15,918 nt of DNA from CAUZEO01 sp963578625 (GCA_963578625.1 CAUZEO010000085.1:1-15918), one strand, 5' to 3'. Counted from the stretch's first letter, positions 6,158 to 14,332 are shown. The notes: generated from the letters alone by a model not told the origin. Program-made: numbers and translations.

Positions 6158-8538
6158 TGCCAGCGTGGTGGGACGTCCGCTTTCATGAGGGTGTGTCCGT
6201 TCCAAAAGAGTCTGGGCCGGTCATCGGGATGTTTCCCTTTACCCAGCAGCAGGAGTTTGTAGGTGCCCAGGTCTACTTTCTCCGCCACCGCTTCCCGGCC
6301 GTAGGTTTGATCAAGAATGGTCGCACATTCGTCTGCGTACTTTTGATCCACCAGGATCGCCTTGCCCGAACTGGGGATGACCTCCCGGCTGATCAGCGAG
6401 TCGGGAAATTTTGGGTTGTACCGGGGGAAGGCCTTGTCCTCCCGCCCATTCCGAAACGCCTGAATAATTCCGGCGCTTTGCGCCCGGTCGGAGTACACGA
6501 AATCGAGGTTTCGGTTTTGTATGATCTCTGCAATCACATTCACATCGGGGAGAGGAAGCTGATTGTTTTTCGTAGTAACGGATTCGAAAACATACAGCTC
6601 ATCTATTGACCACCTGGAAAACGCGGATGCGCCGGCACGGGGACGAATGCGCAGATGCCGGGTGGTTAAACCGTGTAATGACGTCTCCAGGCATCCCTGG
6701 TATCCCTTCACATAAATTCTACCGGCGAGTCGATAAGCGGCACTGAACCGGTTGGTGACGTCCTTGAAGATCGTGTAGTATTTCCCGTCCACCGAATGCT
6801 CGATTTGAAACGAGGTTGGCAGATCGTCGTGGAACCAGTGCGGGGAGAACATCGTTAACGAATCGAGCGATTTCGAAGACCCGAGATCCACGTCAAGAAA
6901 GGCGCCGTCCACATATCCCGTTGAAACGATTGTGCTCGAGTTTCGATCGCACAGTGTATCGAGCACGGATTTGCCGGATTCGGACGTTACGAGGGTAACT
7001 TTGGCGGGTGGAATGCTTTTTGCGGATCTCACTGGGAACGTCAAAGTGTGAAAAACCTTCAGAGTGCCTGTCTCCGTTTCCGAATACTCGACGTCAAGGT
7101 CGTCCAAGGTGGCGGATAGTTTTTCCGCGAGGTTGGGCTCGCATGCCAGGGCATAGTTTGTCGGGAACTCGGCTTCTGCGGACGTCTTGCGATGCCTTTC
7201 GTCGAAGCAGGACAAAAAACGGGCGCTGCCTCCGGAATGGAAGTTCCAGGGTTGGCTCCGGTGTCCGAATATCTCCCCGCCCACCAGATAGATGTAGGGG
7301 TGTCCGAGCGACCGGCTCGCGTCCGCAATGAGATCCCTCGATGCCATGGTCTCGACACGGTGCGGGTGCTTCTTCCATGCGATGGTGATAACGGCTGCAG
7401 ACTGCAGCGCAATCCAAGACCCCAGCACGGTATAGGAGGCGCGTCGAAGAGTCCGGGTTTCGGTCATGATCGGGACCGCGAATATCCACACGGCGATTGA
7501 CGCCCATAGCAGGATGAGATATCGAGGCGCCCGTTCGTCCGCCATATCGTGCGGCAGCGCAAAGAGAATGCATGAGGCAACCAGTGCGGCTGGCCCCAGG
7601 CGTCGTAGCAGGTCTCTTCGCGTCGGGCTCCGCACCAGGGATGAGGCGAGCAGCACAGCGCCGGCCGTGACGCATGCGGCAACTCCAAACGCCCAGGCCG
7701 GATGCATCTCTTCGCGACTCCACACCAATGTTTGAAGCCCCGGCAGCAGAAACGTTTTCACCCGGTTCGCGAGTTCGGCCCCGTCAAAGCTCCATGCGGT
7801 CATCATGCCGGAATCCGCCCCGCGAAGTGTGGTCAGGAGTAGGGGGGAGGCGGACGCCAGCGTCAGCACGGGGCATAGAATGACGGGGCCGATGATATCC
7901 CGGACGGATCGATACTTTATTACGTAGACTGCTGCTGCAATCCATGCCACAGCAAGGATCATAACGGACTGCGGGTTGGTCCAGATTCCTAGTCCGCTAC
8001 ACAACCCGAGTCCCGCGAATCGGAGCAGAGTGCCGGGCGCACCCGGTGATGAATTCCACTGTCGGACCATCAGATAAAGCGCGCAGGTTGCCAGGAACCA
8101 CGCCGCGGGATAGCCCCCATAGGTTCCGATGGAGTACCAGAGAACGTGCCAGGGTGGAACGGCAAGAATTGCCGCAGCCGCCACCGCCGTTCTCGCACCA
8201 TACACTTCGCGAACCAGGGCCCAGACTGCGACGAGCCAACAGAGAGAAAAGAAGATTGGGGCAAGCCCTATTGCGAGTACGCTGGGCCCCATCCAGTAGA
8301 CGAAAAACGCGGCGACGTAGGCTTCCAGGGCGCCCATATACTGCTGGCCATAGAAGTAGAGGGGGCGTTCCCCCTCGAGAATGTGGCATGCCATCAGTCC
8401 CACCGTTCCGCTGTCAATGGTTGGGAAGTATGCCGTGAGGGTCACTACAACCCGGATGACGAAGGCGGCCGCAAGCAGGGTAAGCAGCATGGGGTAGCCT
8501 CGCGGGCTCTTTACCCGCTTCACGTCTGCTGAAGTCAT
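6154..8538 (-). CDS. GT-C-type membrane glycosyltransferase-like protein with C-terminal discoidin (F5/8 type C) domain
   Basis: 794 residues. The first 385 carry about 10 hydrophobic helices in the pattern of the PMT/ArnT (GT39/GT83-like) GT-C fold, which transfers sugars from polyprenyl-phosphate donors outside the membrane. Asp42 follows helix 1 (FPTIDSGTVGLMA), where the catalytic acid of GT-C enzymes lies. RPLYFYGQQYMGALEAY (58-74) is typical of bacterial members. Residues 400-500 form a soluble alpha/beta module. Residues about 512-653 form a discoidin-like beta sandwich: STGYVDGAFLDVDLGSSKSL, FQIEHSVDGKYYTIF and RHLRIRPRAGA match its strands, ending SIDELYVFES. Residues 661-794 are a second alpha/beta module resembling the first. 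The ATG at 8538 overlaps the upstream gene's stop (ATGA), implying translational coupling. Sugar and acceptor are unknown. Confidence 0.72.
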   Translation of the reverse strand: MTSADVKRVKSPRGYPMLLTLLAAAFVIRVVVTLTAYFPTIDSGTVGLMACHILEGERPLYFYGQQYMGALEAYVAAFFVYWMGPSVLAIGLAPIFFSLCWLVAVWALVREVYGARTAVAAAAILAVPPWHVLWYSIGTYGGYPAAWFLATCALYLMVRQWNSSPGAPGTLLRFAGLGLCSGLGIWTNPQSVMILAVAWIAAAVYVIKYRSVRDIIGPVILCPVLTLASASPLLLTTLRGADSGMMTAWSFDGAELANRVKTFLLPGLQTLVWSREEMHPAWAFGVAACVTAGAVLLASSLVRSPTRRDLLRRLGPAALVASCILFALPHDMADERAPRYLILLWASIAVWIFAVPIMTETRTLRRASYTVLGSWIALQSAAVITIAWKKHPHRVETMASRDLIADASRSLGHPYIYLVGGEIFGHRSQPWNFHSGGSARFLSCFDERHRKTSAEAEFPTNYALACEPNLAEKLSATLDDLDVEYSETETGTLKVFHTLTFPVRSAKSIPPAKVTLVTSESGKSVLDTLCDRNSSTIVSTGYVDGAFLDVDLGSSKSLDSLTMFSPHWFHDDLPTSFQIEHSVDGKYYTIFKDVTNRFSAAYRLAGRIYVKGYQGCLETSLHGLTTRHLRIRPRAGASAFSRWSIDELYVFESVTTKNNQLPLPDVNVIAEIIQNRNLDFVYSDRAQSAGIIQAFRNGREDKAFPRYNPKFPDSLISREVIPSSGKAILVDQKYADECATILDQTYGREAVAEKVDLGTYKLLLLGKGKHPDDRPRLFWNGHTLMKADVPPRWH

Positions 8539-10724
8539 AAAATGCCGGTAAATCTAATTTGCAGATTGGTAAGACCGTTGGGATGTATTCCTATCAACGA
8601 TTGCCCATCCACGTCATGTGAAAATAGTTCGGCGGGAGGAGTGACGATGAGTTCCGGACTATGATTGTACCGGATCACCGCGTCGACATCGCTCGTTGCA
8701 AGTCGAACATCAAGGCGATTGATCCCGGCGGTGATTTGCCCCTGGTTTTCTGCGAAGAAGGAGGGGTGAGGTCGCTTCACCCGGAAAATCGTTTTGGGTA
8801 ACGCTCCGGATATCGTATGCGTTTCCTCGTACATCTCCGGATACTTCCGGTAGAAACGGATGACGGATGACTCGTCGTAGGCGATGATGTGGCTGACGTT
8901 GTAGAGTTCGAAAAAGCGAAATACGTCCTCGTCTTTTTCTCGAAAACGGCTGGGGGGGTAAAAGTACTCCACCAGTTTTGGCGAAAAGTGATAGTAGTCA
9001 GCTGCCATCATTTCCCTTCCTGTGAAGTAGGGGAGTGCGGCTACATGCCCTCCACCATACGCGTGCTGCGTCATGCCGGCGAAGAGGATTCGGGCGTCCT
9101 TTTCCGTATTGTTTCGAATCCAATCAACCAGATCTTTTACGTCATCCGGCATGGTCCGGTAAGCCGACTGGGATTCATTGGCGTAGAAGCGGGTTGTTGC
9201 GTACCCGCCGATGAGGAGGAGTGCCATCAGAAACGGCGCGACGATAACGGCGGCCCGGTCGCGCATTGAAAGAATACGATCGCACAGAATGGCCGCGGGC
9301 CACGTCGCGACAAAAGCCAGCGGCAACGATGCCCTGCTTAACGCCAGGCCGCCGAGGAGGTGATCACCCCACCCGGCCATAATCAGCAGCGGCAGGATTA
9401 ATGAGGCGACGAATAGCTGGTGCCGGAGGATGCGGAGGACGGGAAGGCAAAAAATGCCGCACCAGAGGATTGCCGGATGCAGCTCCCGGAAACAGGCAGC
9501 CAGGTTGGTCAATCCCGCCAGGATCGGCGGGACCTCTCCTGGGGATGAGAGCGCTCCTTTTTCGGCGAATGCCCCGACATCGACGCGCAGGAGTACGCTG
9601 GCGATGAGGGGTGCGATGCAGACTGCGATAACTGCCCCGCATCCAGCCAGCCAGCGTATCCTCGTTCGGTTCCAGGTTCTAATAGAGAGGAGCAGGGGAG
9701 GGATGAGCGCGAGAGAAATGAGCCAGTAACCGGGCCATGAAAGAAAGAAGCAGGAACAAATGACCAGTGCGGCTGCCGGCTTCCATGAAAACGTTTCCGT
9801 GTAAAACAGCCTGTACAGTAGGCACACCACCGGGAGAAGAAATCCCCCGGCAAAGCAGGCGCCTATTGTTCCGAATTCGAAAAGCCATCTGAAAAAGCCC
9901 CAGCACGTGCCGGCGGCAAACGCGGCGGCAAGGAATGCGGCGCTCCATCGTGCTCCGGTCTGACGAACGGCGAAGCAAGCGACCGCGGGCAGGATCCCCA
10001 GGAACAGAACCAACAGGCCGGTTGAATAGATCTGTTCTATCGGCCAGATCCACAGAAAAGGGAGGAACAGCAGTCCCGGGCCGGTTGCTCCGGAGGCGAC
10101 AACATAGGTAGCGATTTTCCCGCCGTTCCAGAGAGGATTGTAATAGATCAATTGGGGGAACGATTCGGAGAAAATCCAAATCCTGAACAGGAAGGATGGG
10201 TGGTCGTCGCGGTACAGGGGCGACAATCCGGTTTCACGTGCGAAGGCGACTGCGCTTGCTGCGATCAGAACGAAGGGAAGCGCGAATGCGAAGAGGCGCA
10301 CAAAGCGCGGTGACTTCCACGCAATCAATGCGAAGAATGCACTACACAGTGCCCAGCGGCATGCCAGGGAGCCCCAGGCTCGCTGATCCGGCTCGACCCA
10401 GCCCAGGAGGAAGAAGAACGGGTCACGGGTCGCGGATGAAACCAGGTAGAGAGCGGTTGCGCCTGCCATCACCAGCAGGATTCGCTCTTCGGGTGTGTTT
10501 TCCCGGTCCGGATTGTTTCTTGTCCGCCACCAGATCCATCCCGCGGGTGGGACCAGGATGGCCGCATATAGAATTCCCGGCCAATGGGCGACCCAGCCAT
10601 TCACCCTCACCAGGAGAATCAGCGCGCAGGCATAGACCACGACCGTGAGAAGTTGGAGATTCACTACCCGGCACGGGGAAGCGGCAAGTTTCTTCCCGCT
10701 GCCTGATGGACCGGGACACGGCAA
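8535..10724 (-). CDS. Polytopic membrane protein, GT-C/YfhO-like putative glycosyltransferase
   Basis: 729 residues from a TTG start two bases after the sulfotransferase stop. A GTG at 10664 (residue 21) is an alternative and would place the start right at the first hydrophobic helix. Neither has a strong ribosome-binding site. About 13-14 membrane helices span residues 22-515, and a soluble C-terminal region follows (about 520-729). YRDDHPSFLFRIW (Asp173, Asp174) lies in the external loop after several helices, and YYNPLWNGGKIATY follows. This Asp-pair loop is reminiscent of oligosaccharyltransferase/PMT-type and YfhO-like membrane enzymes. The tail includes DVKDLVDWIRNNTEKDARILFAG, a strand-helix pattern seen in the periplasmic ends of GT-C proteins, and a beta-rich end. 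The sequence does not settle the exact family. It lies between a sulfotransferase and another GT-C-like protein, consistent with surface glycan assembly. Confidence 0.65.
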   Translation of the reverse strand: MPCPGPSGSGKKLAASPCRVVNLQLLTVVVYACALILLVRVNGWVAHWPGILYAAILVPPAGWIWWRTRNNPDRENTPEERILLVMAGATALYLVSSATRDPFFFLLGWVEPDQRAWGSLACRWALCSAFFALIAWKSPRFVRLFAFALPFVLIAASAVAFARETGLSPLYRDDHPSFLFRIWIFSESFPQLIYYNPLWNGGKIATYVVASGATGPGLLFLPFLWIWPIEQIYSTGLLVLFLGILPAVACFAVRQTGARWSAAFLAAAFAAGTCWGFFRWLFEFGTIGACFAGGFLLPVVCLLYRLFYTETFSWKPAAALVICSCFFLSWPGYWLISLALIPPLLLSIRTWNRTRIRWLAGCGAVIAVCIAPLIASVLLRVDVGAFAEKGALSSPGEVPPILAGLTNLAACFRELHPAILWCGIFCLPVLRILRHQLFVASLILPLLIMAGWGDHLLGGLALSRASLPLAFVATWPAAILCDRILSMRDRAAVIVAPFLMALLLIGGYATTRFYANESQSAYRTMPDDVKDLVDWIRNNTEKDARILFAGMTQHAYGGGHVAALPYFTGREMMAADYYHFSPKLVEYFYPPSRFREKDEDVFRFFELYNVSHIIAYDESSVIRFYRKYPEMYEETHTISGALPKTIFRVKRPHPSFFAENQGQITAGINRLDVRLATSDVDAVIRYNHSPELIVTPPAELFSHDVDGQSLIGIHPNGLTNLQIRFTGIL

Positions 10725-10726
10725 GG

Positions 10727-11359
10727 TCAGCGATTCCGGTGTAACTCCGGGTCAACGATGGCCGCCATGGCAGGGACGACCAGGGTTTTGTGGAGAAACT
10801 CGTCTATGTGGGCTGCGGCGTCGACTGGATCGTTCACGACATCTCCATAGTCAAGATAGGTGACGCAAATGTTTCCCTGTTCGCTCAGCCATGATTCGAT
10901 TTTCTGGAGTTCGCTTTGAAATAGTTTGGCCATTTCATCATCGCTCACCGAGCCCCCCGATTTGCCCAGGCGAGTGAGCATTTTCTCCTGGGATCTGAGC
11001 ATCTGCTCCATGTCCCGCTTCATGAATATGATTTGGTACTCGTGATCTTCAGGCAGCTCATAGAGGAGCCGTGAAATCATCTTGAACGCCTTGCCCTGGG
11101 CATCGGAAAGCCACGATTTGTCGGACTCGATTTTCTTGACCAACTCAAATTCGTAATACCCCCGGGGATTGTCGATGTCGGCCTTTCGCTCATTGTCGGT
11201 CACGACATCCATTCCACCTGCTTCCAGCATGCGCATCATCATGGAAGTTCCCGACCTGGGAAGCCCGGACACGATGGTTATGGGTTTATCCGACACTTTA
11301 GAAAAAAGCTCGCCGCAACGCCCAACCGCGGACGCAATGCGTTTATTCAACTTCACCAT
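10727..11359 (-). CDS. P-loop sulfotransferase family protein
   Basis: Sulfotransferases move sulfate from PAPS to hydroxyl or amino groups of glycans or small molecules. The 5'-phosphosulfate loop is PITIVSGLPRSGTSMMMRML, starting 25 residues from the ATG at 11359. The substitution-tolerant 3'-phosphate site fits FMKRDMEQMLRSQ (Arg-Asp ... Ser). The segment between (ADIDNPRGYYEFELVKK) is common in bacterial relatives. The whole is about 210 residues, short for the family, and ends soon after the YLDYGDVVNDPV region. The start is uncertain. A TTG at 11386 adds nine residues but forms part of a -35 box. ATG 11359 overlaps the -10 box. If that promoter is used, a GTG at 11296 (VSDKPITIV) would be the real start. 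It is first in a three-gene minus-strand run with two GT-C-like proteins. The target is probably a cell-surface glycan, by context only. Confidence 0.78.
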   Translation of the reverse strand: MVKLNKRIASAVGRCGELFSKVSDKPITIVSGLPRSGTSMMMRMLEAGGMDVVTDNERKADIDNPRGYYEFELVKKIESDKSWLSDAQGKAFKMISRLLYELPEDHEYQIIFMKRDMEQMLRSQEKMLTRLGKSGGSVSDDEMAKLFQSELQKIESWLSEQGNICVTYLDYGDVVNDPVDAAAHIDEFLHKTLVVPAMAAIVDPELHRNR

Positions 11360-11386
11360 TATGTCGGTACGACGAAGCGATGTCAA
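11358..11386 (-). promoter_or_regulatory. Near-consensus sigma70 promoter at the head of the sulfotransferase/GT-C operon
   Basis: Reading the minus strand, TTGACA (11386-11381) is a perfect -35 box and CATAAT (11363-11358) a good -10 box, 17 bases apart. Transcription would begin near 11351, inside or just after the annotated start codons of the sulfotransferase. The promoter either drives a shorter sulfotransferase from GTG 11296 or reflects coding sequence by chance. Confidence 0.5.
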
Positions 11387-11427
11387 GAGCGAGGCCAGGC
11401 GGAGCGTGGATTGTAGCGTGTCCGTGT

Positions 11428-12167
11428 CTATGGCAGACGGACATTCGCGCGGTAGCCCGTGTGGGCCGCTGGGTTTGTGTCGATAACCGACATGGGGCCG
11501 CCTACGCCGGGTAGATTCGATTCCAACGCAGACCAGTCATTGCCCAAAGGAATCGACGTCTCCACTCCATACAACCGGGCGGTGGGGCTATCAAAGCTGA
11601 TGGTGATCTGTCCCGTCGATGTAATGGTCGAGATTTGGAAATAGGACAACGCATTCGTTGGAATCGTGTCCGCGATAAATTCGGGCAGATTTTTTTCTCC
11701 ATCACCATCCGTATCTTCATCGGGGAGTGCATTTGTGGGGCCGCCGAAGTGAAGCGACTCCCAGTACGAGTTAATCCCGTCAAGATCCGGGTCGTAGGGC
11801 GGCAGAATCATCTGGCCGGCGTTCAATGTGTCCCGAGACTGGGTGGTAGGGCCCGTCCAGGAGAAATCGGAAGCTGTGGCGCCCGCGCCCACGAGGTTTA
11901 GCGATAGATTCGTTGGGTTAGACGTAGGTTCGAAGACGCCGATATCGATCGATGACATGCCGACCGCCTGACCGTCATTTGCCAGGAAAAGTCTGAAGCC
12001 ATAAATCCCATGCCTACGAGTTGGAGCGATGAACCGGTCGGGCTACGCCCTCCCTGCGCCCCGCGCCTTGACAATACATCTATACTGGAGAGATATTCAG
12101 CCTTGGTGCCCGGACTAACATAACCACTGGGCCAGTTCGGCGAGCCGAACCACCACCACAGTTGCAA
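11428..12167 (-). pseudogene. C-terminal remnant of a repeat-containing secreted protein, frame-broken
   Basis: The clean part is 11428-11958 (176 residues from ATG 11958, with the same frame open upstream to about 12047). It ends in a TSP3-like, Ca2+-binding segment: DPDLDGINSYWESLHFGGPT, then NALPDEDTDGDGEKNLPEF and a beta-rich tail ending YRANVRLP. Such tails are common at the ends of secreted proteins in Verrucomicrobiota and Kiritimatiellota, as I recall them. Upstream, a second frame (to 12167) holds SLQLVGMGFMASDFSW, clearly related to SLNLVGAGATASDFSW in the first frame, so a module of about 42-45 residues is tandemly repeated and a frame change separates the copies near 11975. No signal peptide or full N-terminus is present. 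I read this as the decayed 3' end of a larger gene. A short standalone gene from ATG 11958 is a less likely alternative. Confidence 0.6.
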
Positions 12168-12227
12168 GAATCAAGTGAAGTATGAAGTCAAAGCGCCCTG
12201 CGTGCCATTTTGAAATGACTGACTAAT

Positions 12228-12271
12228 CCCAAGCTTTCTTGGAAATAGATCAATTGATTTCTTGGGTTTTT
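12228..12271 (+). promoter_or_regulatory. Terminator-like alternative hairpins upstream of eda
   Basis: CCCAAG (12228-12233) can pair either with the adjacent CTTGG (12238-12242, loop CTTT) or with CTTGGG (12261-12266), which runs straight into TTTTT (12267-12271). The palindrome ATCAATTGAT (12249-12258) lies in the loop of the larger form. Mutually exclusive stems with the distal one followed by T's resemble an attenuator, but the stems are short and no transcript start upstream is evident. The remainder of 12168-12397 shows no gene. The ribosome-binding site GGAG at 12391-12394 serves the following gene. Confidence 0.25.
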
Positions 12272-12397
12272 CTGGATTTAGGCGAAAAATAAAAATTTAG
12301 CCTCTGAATGGTGTTCGATTCCCAGCCTTCCACCTTTCTGCTTGTAGCGGTAGGAATTTGGGGCCATGCATGAGGAGCCGAAAACAGGACGGAGAAC

Positions 12398-13063
12398 ATG
12401 ACCATTGATATCAATTTGTCACCCGGCCGGGAAATTCGGGAATCGGGTCTAATCTCGGTACTGGTGATCGAAGATCCGGCCCACGCTGCGCCTCTGGCCC
12501 GGTCCTTAGCCGAGGGTGGGGTACATGCCATGGAATTGACGCTACGAACGCCAAAAGCGATTGACGCTCTCGTCCGAATCCGGGAGGACGTGCCGGAAAT
12601 GACAGCCGGGGTTGGGACAATCCTCACGACTGAACAGGTAGATCAAGTCATCGATGCCGGCGCCGCTTTCGGAGTATCGCCCGGGGTAAATCCACGGGTG
12701 ATATCGTATGCACTTGAGCGTGGTCTTCCATTTGCGCCGGGAGTCTGTACACCGTCGGATATTGAGCAGGCCCTGTCCCTGGGATGCACCGTGCTGAAGT
12801 ATTTTCCGGCCGAATCTTCCGGTGGGCTGAAGCACCTGGAAAGCATGGGGGCGCCGTACGCGCATCTGGGGCTGACCTACATTCCGCTGGGAGGCGTGAA
12901 CTCGGGAAATCTCGCGCAGTACTTGAACAGCCCTATGATCTGCGCAGCAGGCGGTTCGTGGCTGGCTCCGCGAGCGCTGATTGAGGCGGAGAAGTGGGAT
13001 GAGATCCAGGGGAATGCCCGGGAGGCGGCGGCCTTGGTGGCACGGATTCGGGCGGGCGCATAG
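12398..13063 (+). CDS. eda: KDPG/KHG aldolase (2-dehydro-3-deoxy-6-phosphogluconate / 4-hydroxy-2-oxoglutarate aldolase)
   Basis: A class I, Schiff-base-forming aldolase that splits 2-keto-3-deoxy-6-phosphogluconate into pyruvate and glyceraldehyde 3-phosphate. It acts at the end of the Entner-Doudoroff and hexuronate pathways, in the cytoplasm. The 221-residue length is normal for this (beta/alpha)8 family. The general base is Glu46 in AMELTLRTPKA with Arg50. The chain then shows GVGTILTTEQ (71-80), FGVSPGVNP (91-99) and PFAPGVCTPSDIEQAL (111-126). Lys134 in VLKYFPAE is the Schiff-base lysine of the family motif. YIPLGGVN and the phosphate-binding AAGGSWL close the barrel. ATG 12398 is supported by GGAG three bases upstream. 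No edd, kdgK or uronate gene is adjacent, so the sugar feeding it cannot be told here. Confidence 0.93.
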   Translation: MTIDINLSPGREIRESGLISVLVIEDPAHAAPLARSLAEGGVHAMELTLRTPKAIDALVRIREDVPEMTAGVGTILTTEQVDQVIDAGAAFGVSPGVNPRVISYALERGLPFAPGVCTPSDIEQALSLGCTVLKYFPAESSGGLKHLESMGAPYAHLGLTYIPLGGVNSGNLAQYLNSPMICAAGGSWLAPRALIEAEKWDEIQGNAREAAALVARIRAGA

Positions 13064-13123
13064 AACGGCAGGCGGTCAAATCGCTCTTTCGGTGTGTAGC
13101 GTTTCTGGTAGAATCACTTCGAC

Positions 13124-14317
13124 ATGTCATCGAACTCAGACCAGCTTGAAATCATTCGGTCTCGCACGGTCGATTTTATTTCGCCCGAAGAGGCCGCAGA
13201 AAGGCTGAAAACGGACCGTCCACTGCGAATCAAGTTCGGTGCGGACCCCTCGGCGCCCGATCTTCATCTTGGTCATGTGGTCGTGTTGAACAAGCTTCGG
13301 CAATTCCAGGATCTTGGACACACCGTCGTATTTATTATCGGAGATTTCACGGGGATGATCGGGGATCCATCGGGTCGTTCCCAGACTCGCAAGCCATTAA
13401 GTCGCGAGGATGTGCAGAGCAACGCCCAGACCTACCAAAACCAGGTATTCAAGATCCTCGACCCGGACAGGACGGAGATTCGTTTTAATTCGGAGTGGTG
13501 CGGGCAACTCAGTTTTGAGGATGTACTCCGCCTTTCCTCACGGGTGACCGTTGCCCAGATGCTGGCACGGGATGATTTTTCCAAGCGATATGGAGAAAAT
13601 CAGCCGATTTCGATGGTGGAATTCATGTATCCCTTGATCCAGGCGTACGATTCGGTCGTGATCGAGGCGGATGTTGAACTGGGCGGCACCGACCAGCTTT
13701 TCAACCTGTTGTTAGGACGGGAACTGCAGAAAGGGTTCGGCCAGGCACCGCAGATCGTATTGACAATGCCGCTGCTGGAAGGTCTCGCCGGCACGCAGAA
13801 GATGAGCAAGAGCCTGGACAACTACATCGGGGTGACCGATCTGCCGGGAGACATTTTCGGAAAAGCCATGTCCGTGAGCGACGAACTCATGTGGCGTTAT
13901 TTCGACTTGGTGCTCTGTCTCGATTCGGAGGAGATCGGCTATCTGAAGTCGCTGCACCCCCGCGAGGCGAAGGACGAACTGGGCCGCCGGCTTGTCGGGC
14001 GGTATTATGACGAAGATTCAGCGAAGGACGCGTCCGCCGAATTTGCGCGCGTTTTTTCCGAAAAGAAGGTGCCGACGGAGATGCAGGAGGTCGAGTTACG
14101 CGCGGATCAACTGGTCGATGGACGGATCGGGATATTGAATCTGGTCTCCATATCGGGGCTTGCCGCAAGCAATAGCGAAGCACGAAGGCTTGTTCAGCAG
14201 CGGGCAGTTCGAATCGACGATGAACTTATTTCTGATCCCAGGTTCGAGGTGATCCCGGTCGATGGTTCCGTGCTGCGGTGCGGAAAGCGCGGGTTTGCCC
14301 GGATAAAAGTGCCGTAG
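13124..14317 (+). CDS. tyrS: Tyrosyl-tRNA synthetase
   Basis: Class I aminoacyl-tRNA synthetase charging tRNA-Tyr with tyrosine, cytoplasmic and essential. 397 residues, a normal length for the bacterial TyrS form with FGADPSAPDLHLGH. The ATP-binding HIGH-type motif is HLGH at 48-51, and the KMSKS loop is exact at 226-230. Tyrosine-pocket segments are visible in GDFTGMIGDPSGRS (73-86) and in YPLIQAYDSV plus VELGGTDQLFN (169-178, 184-194). The C-terminal part (about 335-397, ILNLVSISGLAASNSEARRL ... RIDDE) is the S4-like tRNA-binding domain. It follows eda after 60 bases. No ribosome-binding sequence precedes ATG 13124. A TAGAAT at 13109-13114 could be a -10 box that starts transcription almost at the ATG, so leaderless translation is possible. 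No T-box leader is seen. Confidence 0.97.
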   Translation: MSSNSDQLEIIRSRTVDFISPEEAAERLKTDRPLRIKFGADPSAPDLHLGHVVVLNKLRQFQDLGHTVVFIIGDFTGMIGDPSGRSQTRKPLSREDVQSNAQTYQNQVFKILDPDRTEIRFNSEWCGQLSFEDVLRLSSRVTVAQMLARDDFSKRYGENQPISMVEFMYPLIQAYDSVVIEADVELGGTDQLFNLLLGRELQKGFGQAPQIVLTMPLLEGLAGTQKMSKSLDNYIGVTDLPGDIFGKAMSVSDELMWRYFDLVLCLDSEEIGYLKSLHPREAKDELGRRLVGRYYDEDSAKDASAEFARVFSEKKVPTEMQEVELRADQLVDGRIGILNLVSISGLAASNSEARRLVQQRAVRIDDELISDPRFEVIPVDGSVLRCGKRGFARIKVP

Positions 14318-14332
14318 TAAGAATGACGCCAG

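Noticed and set aside
7094..7723. 209-residue open frame in another minus-strand frame of the GT-C/discoidin gene
   Set aside because: It is Arg/Cys/Gly-rich without hydrophobic pattern or motifs, and it overlaps a coherent gene.
12250..12627. Minus-strand open frame across the eda leader and 5' end
   Set aside because: It overlaps eda, whose catalytic motifs are clear, and it has no recognisable domain.
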